Positions 43,329-51,891 of a DNA stretch of 64,000 nucleotides are shown here, in pieces. The position numbers and the translations under genes were made by a program. Source of the DNA: Sphaerisporangium sp. (GTDB lineage: Bacteria > Actinomycetota > Actinomycetes > Streptosporangiales > Streptosporangiaceae). Each line of letters starts with the position of its first letter. Position 1 is the stretch's first letter. The notes under the pieces were generated by a model. It was not told where the DNA came from. It saw only the letters and a list, made by a program, of their open reading frames with translations, and did not search any database. The DNA lies in contig JAOPYI010000146.1 in assembly GCA_025964675.1 (NCBI GenBank), positions 87,763 to 151,762 of the forward strand, read 5' to 3'.

Positions 43329-44549
43329 TTGACCAGCACCGGTACCGGCCACGGCCGTGGCCACGCGGATCCCCTGGCCGCGTACAGCCTCGCTGAGCTG
43401 CGGGAGCGGCACAGCTCCAAGTGGCGGGAGTACCCGCCGGACGTGCTGCCGGTATGGGTCGCCGAGATGGACACGCCGCTCGCCGAGCCGATCGCGGCGG
43501 CGCTGGTCGAGGCCATCGGCCGGGGCGACACCGGGTACGCCGTCGCCGGAGGGCTGCCGGAGGCGTTCGCCGGGTTCGCCGCCCGGCGGTTCGGATGGCG
43601 CACCGACCCGGCGGCCATTCGCCTGGTGCCGGACGTGATGGCCGGGATCGTCGAGGTGCTGCACCTGGTGACCAAGCCGGGAGACCGGGTGGTCGTCAAC
43701 ACTCCCGCGTACCCGCCGTACTTCTACTGGCTGCCCCGCATCGGCCGCGAGGTCGTCGAGAGCCCCCTCACCCTCAACGCCCGGGGGTTCCGGCTCGACC
43801 TCGACGCGCTGGAGCGCGACTTCGCCGCCGGGGCGGCCGCGTACCTGCTGTGCAGCCCGCACAACCCCACGGGCCTCGTGTTCGGCGACGACGAGCTGCT
43901 GGCCGTCGCCCGGCTCGCAGACCGGTACGGGGTTCGGGTCGTGGTGGACGAGATCCACGCGCCGCTGGTCTATCCGGGTGCCACGCACGTGCCGTTCGCG
44001 TCGCTGGACGCCCCCGCCGCCGCCCGCTCGATCACGCTCGTCTCGGCGTCGAAGGCCTGGAACCTCGCCGGGTTGAAGGCCGCGCTGGCCGTGCCGGGGC
44101 CTGAGGCCCGTACCGACGTCGCCGCCATCGACGTGGAGGTCAGCGAGAGCGCCGGGCTGCTCGGCGTGATCGCCTCGGAGGTGGCGTTCACCTCCGGGGA
44201 GCCGTGGCTGGCCGAGCTGATGGCCGGGCTCACCGCCAACCGGGCGCTGCTCGGCGACCTGCTAGCCGAGCACCTGCCCGAGGTCGGCTACCAGCCGCCG
44301 CAGGCGACGTACCTCGCGTGGCTGGACTTCCGCGCGCTGGGGCTCGGCGACGACCCCGCCGGGTGGTTCCTCCGGCGGGGCGGGGTGGCGCTGTTCCCTG
44401 GCCGCAAATTCGGGGCGCCGGGATGCGGGTTCGCGCGGTTCAACTTCGCCACCGACCCCGAGCGGGTTGGCGAGGCGGTCCGCCAGATGGCCGCGTCGCT
44501 GAACAGCAGGCAGCGCGCCGGGATCACCACGGCGCTGCACGCGCTGTAG
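43329..44549 (+). CDS. MalY/PatB-type PLP aminotransferase / cystathionine beta-lyase
   Basis: 406-aa fold-type I PLP enzyme of the MalY/PatB group (C-S beta-lyase acting on cystathionine or related thioethers, or aminotransferase). Typical sequence: KWREYPPDVLPVWVAEMD near the start, TPAYPPYFYWLP, LLCSPHNPTGLVF, VVDEIHAPLVYPG, and the PLP lysine in SASKAWNLAGLK. Start is TTG 43329 with GAAAGG upstream; an ATG at 43263 would add 22 residues that overlap the putative promoter. Separate from the apbE operon. It ends 12 bp from the convergent lipid kinase gene. Confidence 0.87.
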   Translation: MTSTGTGHGRGHADPLAAYSLAELRERHSSKWREYPPDVLPVWVAEMDTPLAEPIAAALVEAIGRGDTGYAVAGGLPEAFAGFAARRFGWRTDPAAIRLVPDVMAGIVEVLHLVTKPGDRVVVNTPAYPPYFYWLPRIGREVVESPLTLNARGFRLDLDALERDFAAGAAAYLLCSPHNPTGLVFGDDELLAVARLADRYGVRVVVDEIHAPLVYPGATHVPFASLDAPAAARSITLVSASKAWNLAGLKAALAVPGPEARTDVAAIDVEVSESAGLLGVIASEVAFTSGEPWLAELMAGLTANRALLGDLLAEHLPEVGYQPPQATYLAWLDFRALGLGDDPAGWFLRRGGVALFPGRKFGAPGCGFARFNFATDPERVGEAVRQMAASLNSRQRAGITTALHAL

Positions 44550-44561
44550 CGGCGAGCGGGA

Positions 44562-45500
44562 TCAGGTGTCGACGAAGCTCGGGGGCACCATGACCCGCAG
44601 GCCGTTCGGGATCGTGCGGATCGTCAGCGGGGTGCGCAGGAAGACCTCGCCGTCCACGTCGGCGGACATCGTCGGCTCGGTCTCCAGCAGCATCTCGGTG
44701 CCGGTCACGAACGGGCCGCCCGCGAGGCTCTGCCAGCGCCCGCTCGTGGCGCGGAGCAGGGTCTCGGCGAGCAGCCTCAGACGCTTGCCCGAGCCGAGCT
44801 GGTAGGCCACCAGGCGGCGGTTGTCGATGCTGATGTCGCTGGCGATCTGCCAGCCGCCGTGGTAGCGCCCGTTGGCGATGTTGAGCTGATGGGTCAGCAG
44901 CTCGTGGCGGCGGCCGTCGACCGTGATGAAGGCGCGGAACGGCCTGTGCCCGGGCAGGATGGTCAGCGCGGTCAGGGGGTAGGCCGCGCGGCCGAGCGCC
45001 CTTTTGAGCCACGGCTTCACCGTGCCCGCCACCTCGACCGACACCCCGAAGCTCGCCAGGTTGGCGAAGGGGCGGTCGCCTGCCATGCCGAGATCGATGT
45101 CGGCGACCTTGCCCCGGCTGAAGACCTTGACGGCGAGCGCGAGGTCGAGCGGGAGGCCGAGGCTGCGGGCGAAGTTGTTGGTGGTGCCGAGGGGCAGCAC
45201 GCCGAGGGCCACGTCGCGGTGGGCCGCGTGCTTGACGGCCTCGCTCAGGGTGCCGTCGCCCCCGCCGATCACCAGCAGGTCGGGCTCGAGGGCGAGAGCC
45301 TCCTTGATGATCTCGGCGAGCCGGGAGGGGTCCATGACCGCGTGGGTGCGCAGCGGGCGGAACCCGTCGGCCTGGAGCAGCCGCAGCGCCTCGAAGTAGC
45401 GGTGACGGCCCCGCCGGGACCGGGTGTTGACCACCAGGACCACTCTGCGCAGATCGCGGATCGCCCTTGTGTGGTCCGCCTTGCTCCGCAGCTCGCTCAC
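44562..45500 (-). CDS. diacylglycerol/lipid kinase family protein (YegS-like)
   Basis: 312-aa DAGK-catalytic-domain protein. Nucleotide-binding motif IGGGDGTLSEAVKHA near residues 77-91, then LGVLPLGTTNNFARSLGLP and KVADIDLGM; the C-terminal beta-rich lobe includes MSADVDGEVFLRTPLTIRTIP. Such enzymes phosphorylate diacylglycerol or related lipids, or make lipid precursors in actinobacteria. ATG 45500 (MSELRSK). It lies downstream of the M6 protease on the same strand but is separated by a strong terminator, so it probably has its own promoter. Confidence 0.9.
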   Translation of the reverse strand: MSELRSKADHTRAIRDLRRVVLVVNTRSRRGRHRYFEALRLLQADGFRPLRTHAVMDPSRLAEIIKEALALEPDLLVIGGGDGTLSEAVKHAAHRDVALGVLPLGTTNNFARSLGLPLDLALAVKVFSRGKVADIDLGMAGDRPFANLASFGVSVEVAGTVKPWLKRALGRAAYPLTALTILPGHRPFRAFITVDGRRHELLTHQLNIANGRYHGGWQIASDISIDNRRLVAYQLGSGKRLRLLAETLLRATSGRWQSLAGGPFVTGTEMLLETEPTMSADVDGEVFLRTPLTIRTIPNGLRVMVPPSFVDT

Positions 45501-45557
45501 CGATCACCCTGTCCCGTAGATGGTCTCGGAGACATGCTATGCAGTCCCCGTACGCAG

Positions 45558-45592
45558 GCGGGACGGGTACGGCGTCCCCGTACCCGTCCCGC
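45558..45592 (-). terminator. strong terminator after the M6 protease gene
   Basis: A perfect 15-bp stem with a 5-base loop: GCGGGACGGGTACGG (45558-45572), loop CGTCC, then CCGTACCCGTCCCGC (45578-45592). It starts 37 bp past the protease stop codon (45629). There is no U-tract, as is common in GC-rich actinobacteria. Confidence 0.75.
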
Positions 45593-45628
45593 GTGGAGCT
45601 ACCGCCGGTTATCTGCGGCTCTTACCGC

Positions 45629-48400
45629 TTACTTCTTCGGCGGGGTGATCTGGGCGATCACACCGAGGTTGCCGGGAAGCGGGGCGATCAGCTTGATCTG
45701 CGTGCCGAGCTGCTTGCCCTCGTCGCCGGGGTTGCCGGATCCGAGGGTGAAGCCGTTGACCGACTGGCCGTACAGGTCGGTCGCGGGGGTGCCGTCGGGG
45801 TTGACGACCCGCAGGGAGTACGGCTGGTCGCCCTTGGAGGGGACGACCACCGAGGCGTCGCGGAACCGGTAGTAGAGGCCGTCTTCACGGCTCTCCAGGC
45901 CCGGGTACCACGTCTTGGCGTCGGTGAAGGTCTTGATCCCGTCCTGCGGCGCGAACTTCGTGCAGTACTCGATGAACGACTCGCCTTCGATGCACTCCTT
46001 GAAGGTGCGCGTCTTGTCGAAGCCGAACGCCACGTTCGACGCCTGTGGTCGCGACGGGATGTTCTTCAGCACGCTGGGGTCCACCTCGGCGGCCTTGCCG
46101 GTACGGCGCAGCGGGTCGAAGTGGGAGTCCACCAGCAGGAGCTGGCCCTTGGCACCCGCCGACGGCAGCGACCAGATGTTGGACGCCGCGTTGTTGTAGC
46201 CCAGCGAGGTGTCACGCAGCCAGACGAGCATGCCAGGGGCGTTGTAGGGAACCTTCTCGACCTTCCAGGCGCCGTCGTGGCTCCAGGTGGTGTCGTAGGT
46301 GTAGCTCAGGCCCTTGTCGAACCCGTCGAGGTTGCGCCACTCGGCCAGGTAGTACTGGGCGCTCTGCAGCGTCCCGCTGTGCTGCACCCAGCCGGTGCCC
46401 TTGGTGTCGGTGAAGGTGCCACCGGTGGGGGTCCAGCCGGCCGGGCCCGACTCGACGTCGTCGCTCCAGACGGTGCTGCCGCCGCTGGTCACCGAGAAGT
46501 CGTCGGCGAACCAGCCGCGCTCCTCGGCTGCGGCGTCGGTGGCGTACCGAAGGCGCAGCTTGACGCTCTTGCCCGCGAACGGCGCGAGGTCGGTGTAGAG
46601 GTGCTGCCAGCCGCCGGAGTCGCCGGTCAGGCCGTACTTCTTGTTGCCGTAGTCGCGCATGCGCTTGTTCGGGTCGGCGTAGTCGTCCGCGGTGGAGACG
46701 AGCGAGCCGTCCGCGCCGTAGATCTTCTGCTCGGTCCAGGTGGTGCCGCCGTCGGTCGAGACCTCGACGAAGCCGTAGTCCCAGTCCGGCTCGATGCTGA
46801 AGTCGTTCCAGAACCAGAACCTGCTGTCGGCGCCGGCCGGGACCGCGATGTCACGGGTGATCTTGACGTCGGCCCAGTCCTGGTCGTTGCCCGACCACCA
46901 CACCTTGGAACCGCTGTGCGGGGTGGTGAGGGTGACGGCCTTGTCGGGCAGGTTCACCCGGACGCCGTCCTCGGTCAGCTTGGGCGTGCGCGAGGCCTGG
47001 CCGACGGTCACCAGCTTGGTGCCGTCACCCGGGTTGAACACCTTCGGGTTCGCCCAGCCGAGCACCCACTTGTCCCAGAGGCCCATGTGGATCGGCATCG
47101 ACTGGAAGATCGGACCGGAGTGCGAGCCGGTCGACATGAGGTCCCAGAACTCCACGTCGCTGTCACCGGCGCCGGTGGCGTCGTACAGGTCCGGGAGGCC
47201 GAGGTCGTGGCCGTACTCGTGGGCGAACACGCCGACGCCCGAGTTCTCCGGCTGCACGATGTAGTTCGAGATCTTTACGCTGGTCCCCGGGACGGTGTAC
47301 CCGCCGGCGATGGCACTGGAGTGGGCCCAGATCGCGAAGGTGCCCTGGGCGCCGCCGCCGCCGGACTTGTCCTCGCCCGCGTGGACGAGCACCAGGTGGT
47401 CCACCACGCCGTCGGGCTCGTTGTAGTTGCCGTCGCCGTCGGCGTCGGAGGTGTCCTCCTGGTCGTAGTCGGCCCAGGGGAAGCTCGGGTTGGCCTTGGC
47501 GAGCTGGTTCACGGCGTCGATGCCGAGCTGTGCGGCGCCGCGCGGGTTGTCCGGGTGACCGGAGGTGTCCTGCACGGCAGCGTGACAGGCCCCCGCGCCG
47601 TACCAGGCCTCGGAGTGCGGCACCTTGAGCCAGCCGATCGCCTCACCGTTGACGGTGTAGGCGCCCTTGGACATCTCCTCGTACATGTTCTTCATGGTGT
47701 AGCCGGAGATGTCGATGCCCGGCTTGCCGTCGCGAGGGTCCTTCAGGTCCGTGCGGACCCGATTGGTGATGCCCTTGCTGGAGTAGAGCATGTCGTTGTA
47801 GAAGGCGTTGTTGAAGTCCGCCACCCACATCGAGTTGTTGTCCTTGCCGCCGCCGGCGGCAAGGGCGGGGTTCGGGATGTTGTTGTGCAGCGGCCCGTTG
47901 ATCTTGGTGCCGGGCGGCTCGGTGACGCAGTCGTCGGCGTCGTCGATGCTCTTCGGGTGGCTGAACCCGGAGAAGTCGTCGTTGGCGTTGTCGTTGAACT
48001 CGACCAGCAGCGTGAGCAGCTTGGCCTTCTGCGTGGTCTTGGCCTTCTTGTACAGGAACTCGAAGGGGTTCTTGCCGGTGCGGACGGCCGTGCGCTCGTG
48101 CTTGGCGAGCTCGCGGGCCGCGACCGGGTTGCCCTCGGCGTACTTGTGGTCGATCTCCTCCGCGGTGGGCGCCGCACCGGGCCGCTTGGCCGCACCGGTG
48201 TCCACCTTCTCCCCGGCCTTCGGCGTGGTGTCGCTCTGGACCCTCGGGGGCGCGTAGTTGATGTAGTAATCACTCGCCGACGGCTGGTACCGGGCCACCG
48301 TGGTGTCTCCGGACGCCGCGGCACCTGTGGCCGTTAGGCCCGCCGCCGCCAGTCCGAGGACCGGCAGGACCGCCGCGAGACGCCTGACTCTGCGTGACAA
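45629..48400 (-). CDS. secreted M6 family metalloprotease (immune inhibitor A type)
   Basis: 923-aa secreted protease. Start TTG 48400 is supported by GGAGGAAACCCTG. A signal peptide (RRVRRLAAVLPVLGLAAAGLT) is followed by a propeptide-like acidic/basic region and the M6 peptidase domain. The zinc motif HEYGH occurs in VFAHEYGHDLGLPDL near residue 393, with Asp and Met-turn region FWDLMSTGSHSG. An immune inhibitor A-type C-terminal region follows with VEVSTDGGTTWTEQ and PFAGKSVKLRLRYATD (carbohydrate-binding/MAM-like folds). InhA proteins degrade antibacterial peptides and extracellular protein; here probably scavenging. Monocistronic, with direct repeats upstream and a strong terminator. Confidence 0.93.
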   Translation of the reverse strand: MSRRVRRLAAVLPVLGLAAAGLTATGAAASGDTTVARYQPSASDYYINYAPPRVQSDTTPKAGEKVDTGAAKRPGAAPTAEEIDHKYAEGNPVAARELAKHERTAVRTGKNPFEFLYKKAKTTQKAKLLTLLVEFNDNANDDFSGFSHPKSIDDADDCVTEPPGTKINGPLHNNIPNPALAAGGGKDNNSMWVADFNNAFYNDMLYSSKGITNRVRTDLKDPRDGKPGIDISGYTMKNMYEEMSKGAYTVNGEAIGWLKVPHSEAWYGAGACHAAVQDTSGHPDNPRGAAQLGIDAVNQLAKANPSFPWADYDQEDTSDADGDGNYNEPDGVVDHLVLVHAGEDKSGGGGAQGTFAIWAHSSAIAGGYTVPGTSVKISNYIVQPENSGVGVFAHEYGHDLGLPDLYDATGAGDSDVEFWDLMSTGSHSGPIFQSMPIHMGLWDKWVLGWANPKVFNPGDGTKLVTVGQASRTPKLTEDGVRVNLPDKAVTLTTPHSGSKVWWSGNDQDWADVKITRDIAVPAGADSRFWFWNDFSIEPDWDYGFVEVSTDGGTTWTEQKIYGADGSLVSTADDYADPNKRMRDYGNKKYGLTGDSGGWQHLYTDLAPFAGKSVKLRLRYATDAAAEERGWFADDFSVTSGGSTVWSDDVESGPAGWTPTGGTFTDTKGTGWVQHSGTLQSAQYYLAEWRNLDGFDKGLSYTYDTTWSHDGAWKVEKVPYNAPGMLVWLRDTSLGYNNAASNIWSLPSAGAKGQLLLVDSHFDPLRRTGKAAEVDPSVLKNIPSRPQASNVAFGFDKTRTFKECIEGESFIEYCTKFAPQDGIKTFTDAKTWYPGLESREDGLYYRFRDASVVVPSKGDQPYSLRVVNPDGTPATDLYGQSVNGFTLGSGNPGDEGKQLGTQIKLIAPLPGNLGVIAQITPPKK

Positions 48401-48725
48401 CAGGGTTTCCTCCTCCGCCCGGGTTCTCCGGGCTCCACCCGGGTTCTCCGGGCGACGTCCAAGGCGCGCCGGGATGAACGCGCCGACCGTGGAGATCTGT
48501 GGCGCTTACCATGAAACGCCCCAGAATCGGCAAAGCGGACGTTAGAGGAACAAGTAAAGTGAAAGTAAAGTCAACTCAGGATGTTGCGAAATTGTCATCC
48601 TTGGATGACCGGCCCACACGGGGTTTACGGGGCGGGCTGCGCCCCTGGAATCCACCTGTGTCCAGGAGCTGCGCCGAGCTCCCCCGAGTCGGCATGTCCC
48701 GCGGCCAGAACGTACAGTCACAGGC
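48401..48725. other. divergent intergenic region (M6 protease / glcD-like)
   Basis: About 325 bp. The protease-proximal 80 bp is GC-rich leader (repeated GGGTTCTCCGGG-type sequence at 48420-48452). The centre (48490-48600) is AT-rich with two AAGTAAAGT repeats and a minus-strand TTGACT (48570-48575) that could be a -35 box. The glcD-proximal part is GC-rich and featureless. No ORF is convincing. Confidence 0.55.
48552..48571. promoter_or_regulatory. AAGTAAAGT direct repeats upstream of M6 protease
   Basis: AAGTAAAGT at 48552-48560 and 48563-48571 repeats exactly with an 11-bp period. On the minus strand it reads ACTTTACTT-TC-ACTTTACTT, directly beside TTGACT. Such one-turn direct repeats are typical binding sites of response regulators. 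About 150 bp upstream of the protease start. Confidence 0.45.
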
Positions 48726-50084
48726 GTGAACGCTGTCGCCGAACTCATCGAGGCGCTCCCGGCCGGAAGGGTGCTGACCGATCCGGACGTCGCCGGCTCC
48801 TACGCCCGTGACCAGACCTTCCTCGAGCCGGGCAAGCCGCTGTGCGTCGTGGTGGCGCAGACGCGTGACGACGTGGTCGCCACGATGCGCTGGGCCACCG
48901 AGCACCGGGTGCCGGTGGTCCCCCGAGGGGCCGGCACCGGGCTCGCGGGCGGTGCGACGGCGATCGAGGGATGCGTGATGCTGTCACTGGCGCGCATGAC
49001 CGAGATCCGCGAGCTGTCCCCCGCCGACGAGATCGCCGTCGTCGAGCCGGGTGTGATCACCGCCGACCTGGACCGCGCCGCCAGGGAACACGGCATGATG
49101 TACGCCCCCGACCCGTCGTCGCATGAGATCTCCACCATCGGGGGCAACCTCGCGACCAACGCGGGGGGGCTGCGCTGCGTGAAGTACGGCGTCACCCGCG
49201 ACTCCACGCTGGGCCTGGAGGTCGTGCTGGCCGACGGCAGGATCATGGACACCGGCCGCCGCACGATGAAGGGCGTGACCGGGTACGACCTCACGGGGCT
49301 CTTCGTCGGCTCCGAGGGCACTCTCGGCGTCATCACCTCGGCCATCCTGCGCCTGCGCCGGGCGCCGGCCGTGCCGCCTGTCACCATCGCCGCCGAGTTT
49401 CCCTCGCCGCGCGCCGCCGGGGACGCCGTCGCCGCGATCGTGGCCGCCGGGTGCCAGCCCTCGCTGCTGGAGCTGATGGACCGCAACACGCTCGAGGCGA
49501 TCGACGACTGGAAGAACATCGGCCTCGAGCCGGGCGTCAACGCCATGCTGATCGCGCAGGCGGAGGGCAGCGTGCCGGGTGACGCCGCCGAGATGGCGCG
49601 GCTGTGCGAGGCGAACGGCGCCAGCTTCGTCGCGGTGTCCTCGACCCAGGAGGAGACCGACGAGCTGATCGGCCTGCGCCGCCTGGCCTACACCGCCAAG
49701 GAGCGGCTCGGCGCGTGCCTGGTGGAGGACGTCTGCGTGCCCCGCTCGGTGCTGCCCGACATGATCACCATCATCGAGGAGGTCGCGGCCCGCCACGACG
49801 CCATGATCTGCACGGTGGCGCACGCCGGCGACGGCAACCTGCACCCGGTCTTCATCTTCGACCGGGGGCTTCCCGAGCCGCCGGCGAACGTCTGGGCGGC
49901 GGCCGACGAGGTCTTCCGCGCCGCGCTGCGCCTCGGCGGGACTCTGACCGGCGAGCACGGCGTCGGCCTGCTCAAGCGCCGCTGGCTCGGCCTGGAGAGC
50001 GGCCCTGTGGTGAACGAGGTCCAGCAGGGGATCAAGCGGGTCTTCGACCCTCTCGGCATCCTCAATCCCGGCAAGGCCATCTGA
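48726..50084 (+). CDS. FAD-linked oxidase, glycolate/lactate oxidase GlcD type
   Basis: 452-aa FAD-binding oxidase of the GlcD/D-lactate dehydrogenase family oxidising 2-hydroxy acids. FAD_binding_4 domain: VPVVPRGAGTGLAGGA, EPGVITADLDRAAREHGMMYAPDPSS, STIGGNLATNAGGLRCVKYG, GVTGYDLTGLFVGSEGTLG. C-terminal FAD-oxidase domain: CTVAHAGDGNLHPVFIFD and LTGEHGVGLLKRRWL. GTG 48726. No GlcE or GlcF subunit genes follow, so it is a stand-alone enzyme. Substrate (glycolate, D-lactate, D-2-hydroxyglutarate) cannot be assigned. Confidence 0.92.
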   Translation: MNAVAELIEALPAGRVLTDPDVAGSYARDQTFLEPGKPLCVVVAQTRDDVVATMRWATEHRVPVVPRGAGTGLAGGATAIEGCVMLSLARMTEIRELSPADEIAVVEPGVITADLDRAAREHGMMYAPDPSSHEISTIGGNLATNAGGLRCVKYGVTRDSTLGLEVVLADGRIMDTGRRTMKGVTGYDLTGLFVGSEGTLGVITSAILRLRRAPAVPPVTIAAEFPSPRAAGDAVAAIVAAGCQPSLLELMDRNTLEAIDDWKNIGLEPGVNAMLIAQAEGSVPGDAAEMARLCEANGASFVAVSSTQEETDELIGLRRLAYTAKERLGACLVEDVCVPRSVLPDMITIIEEVAARHDAMICTVAHAGDGNLHPVFIFDRGLPEPPANVWAAADEVFRAALRLGGTLTGEHGVGLLKRRWLGLESGPVVNEVQQGIKRVFDPLGILNPGKAI

Positions 50085-50123
50085 CTCACACCGGTCCCGC
50101 CATTCCCACTGGTAGCGTTCTTA

Positions 50124-50135
50124 ACCACAAGTGGT
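50124..50135. promoter_or_regulatory. short inverted repeat upstream of the Ser/Thr kinase
   Basis: ACCAC-AA-GTGGT, a perfect 5-bp inverted repeat 26 bp before the kinase GTG, in the 77-bp gap after the GlcD-like gene. Possible operator or small hairpin. Confidence 0.25.
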
Positions 50136-50161
50136 GATAAGTCGGGTTATCGGGGGTCTAG

Positions 50162-51823
50162 GTGGCACAGGGGCTCACGGACGAGGACCCGCGCCGCTTG
50201 GGTGCCTTCGAGATCCTCGGGCGCCTGGGCGAGGGCGGTCAGGGCGTCGTCTACCTCGGCCGGTCGGCCTCGGGCGACCCGGTGGCGATCAAGCTGCTGC
50301 ACGCCCGGCTGTCCGGGGACGCCGAGGCGCGCGCCCGTTTCCTGCGTGAGGTGTCGGTCGCGCAGCGGGTCGCGAGGTTCTGCACGGCCTCGGTGCTCCA
50401 CGCCGACCTCGCCGGCAACCAGCCGTACATCGTCAGCGAGTACGTCCCCGGCCCCTCGCTGCGCCAGCTCGTGGACCGGGAGGGGCCGCGCAGGGGCGCG
50501 GCGCTGGACCGCCTCGCGGTCAGCACGGCGACCGCGCTCGCCGCGATCCACCGGGCGGGCATCCTGCACCGCGACTTCAAGCCCGCCAACGTGCTCATGG
50601 GCCCCGAGGGGCCGGTCGTCATCGACTTCGGCATCGCGAGAGCGCTGGACACGCCGGGCGCGACCATCACAGGTGACACCCTCGGCACCCCTTCCTACCT
50701 GGCCCCCGAGCAGCTCAGCGGCGCGACCGTGGCCCCGGCCGTCGACGTGTTCGCATGGGGCGTGACCATCGTCTTCGCCGCCACGGGACGGCCGGCCTTC
50801 GGCGCGGACTCCATCCCCGCGGTGATCAACCGCATCCTCAACGAGCAGCCCGACCTGACCGCCCTGGACGACTCGCTGCGCGACCTCGTGGCCGCGTGCC
50901 TGTCCAAGGATCCGGCTGGCCGTCCCTCGGCCGAGAACGTGGTGGCCCACCTCATGGGCCGTCCCGTCTCTCCACCAGGGCCTGACCCCCTGGACGGCCC
51001 GGTGAACCCGCACGCGACCAGGGCAGGCACGAGGCGGCGCCGCGGGCGGGCGGTCGCGCTGCCGGTGGCGGCGGCGGTCACGGCCGCGCTCCTGACCGGC
51101 GGCTCGATCGCGCTGGCCCGGTCCGTGACATTGTCCGGCGGGTCGTCCGATGCGAGCGCGGCCACAGGGCGGCCCGCGAACGCCCAGCGGCCACCGAGCG
51201 TCCAGCCGTCCGTGGACGCGACGGTCGCGGAGGTGACGCCGTCTCCCGCCTCGCCGTCCCGGCGGGCCTCGCACCAGGCCAGGCCCAGGACCAGCAACTC
51301 CCCGGCTCCGGCCTCCGCGTCCCCGTCGCGGCGTCCGTCCACTCTCCCGCCGTCGCGTACGCCCACACGGAAGCCGACCTCGACGCCGACGCCGAAGGCG
51401 ACGCTCACGCCGAGCGCCTCGCCGACCAGGAAGCCGACCCCCACCCCGAGCCCCACCAAGAAGCCCACCTCGACGCCCAAGCCCAGCACGCCCCCGAAGG
51501 CGAACCCGTACACGGCGACGGGGGTGTGCGGGTCCGGGTACAGAACCATCGACTCGCACGCCCTCGGCAGCGCCACCGTCTACCTGCTGTACAGCGCCAC
51601 GGCAGGGAAGAACTGCGTGGTGACCCTGTCGAAGTACGTCGTGCCGCAGAAGGTCTCGATGAGCGCCGTGCTCCAGGTCAAGGGGGGTGCCACCGGCGGC
51701 GACTCCGGCGCCTACACGGCGTACGCGGGCCCGATCCGGCTCGCCGCCAAGAACGTGTGCGTCATCTGGGGCGGGGGGTACGGCACCACCACATGGAAGA
51801 GCGGCTGGTCCCACTGCGGGTAA
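50162..51823 (+). CDS. membrane Ser/Thr protein kinase with extracytoplasmic domain
   Basis: 553-aa Pkn-type kinase. Cytoplasmic kinase domain (15-265): glycine loop LGEGGQGVVYLG, ATP Lys44 in VAIKLL, catalytic loop HRDFKPANV near 136 (Phe replaces the usual Leu), DFG in VIDFGIA, activation segment GTPSYLAPEQ. A membrane helix at about 298-320 (VALPVAAAVTAALLTGGSIALA) leads to a long Ser/Thr/Pro/Lys linker with TPT/KPT repeats (residues about 360-450) and a C-terminal domain of about 100 residues with four Cys (VCGSGY, KNCVVTL, KNVCVIW, SHC), probably two disulfides outside the cell. GTG 50162. No PASTA repeats, so the ligand is not peptidoglycan by homology. Confidence 0.92.
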   Translation: MAQGLTDEDPRRLGAFEILGRLGEGGQGVVYLGRSASGDPVAIKLLHARLSGDAEARARFLREVSVAQRVARFCTASVLHADLAGNQPYIVSEYVPGPSLRQLVDREGPRRGAALDRLAVSTATALAAIHRAGILHRDFKPANVLMGPEGPVVIDFGIARALDTPGATITGDTLGTPSYLAPEQLSGATVAPAVDVFAWGVTIVFAATGRPAFGADSIPAVINRILNEQPDLTALDDSLRDLVAACLSKDPAGRPSAENVVAHLMGRPVSPPGPDPLDGPVNPHATRAGTRRRRGRAVALPVAAAVTAALLTGGSIALARSVTLSGGSSDASAATGRPANAQRPPSVQPSVDATVAEVTPSPASPSRRASHQARPRTSNSPAPASASPSRRPSTLPPSRTPTRKPTSTPTPKATLTPSASPTRKPTPTPSPTKKPTSTPKPSTPPKANPYTATGVCGSGYRTIDSHALGSATVYLLYSATAGKNCVVTLSKYVVPQKVSMSAVLQVKGGATGGDSGAYTAYAGPIRLAAKNVCVIWGGGYGTTTWKSGWSHCG

Positions 51824-51891
51824 GAACGTGCCGTGGGGCGCGATGTACTACGTTCTGGGCCACGGCCAACTGGTACCCCCGGGAGTGAAGC

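Noticed and set aside
45467..48337. 956-codon open frame on the plus strand
   Set aside because: Antisense to the M6 protease; its Val/Gly/Arg/Asp-rich sequence is the typical reverse shadow of a high-GC gene and has no domain.
51340..51510. Repetitive TPT/KPT-coding segment considered as CRISPR or satellite
   Set aside because: Irregular codon-level repeats in frame with the kinase linker; no constant repeats with unique spacers.
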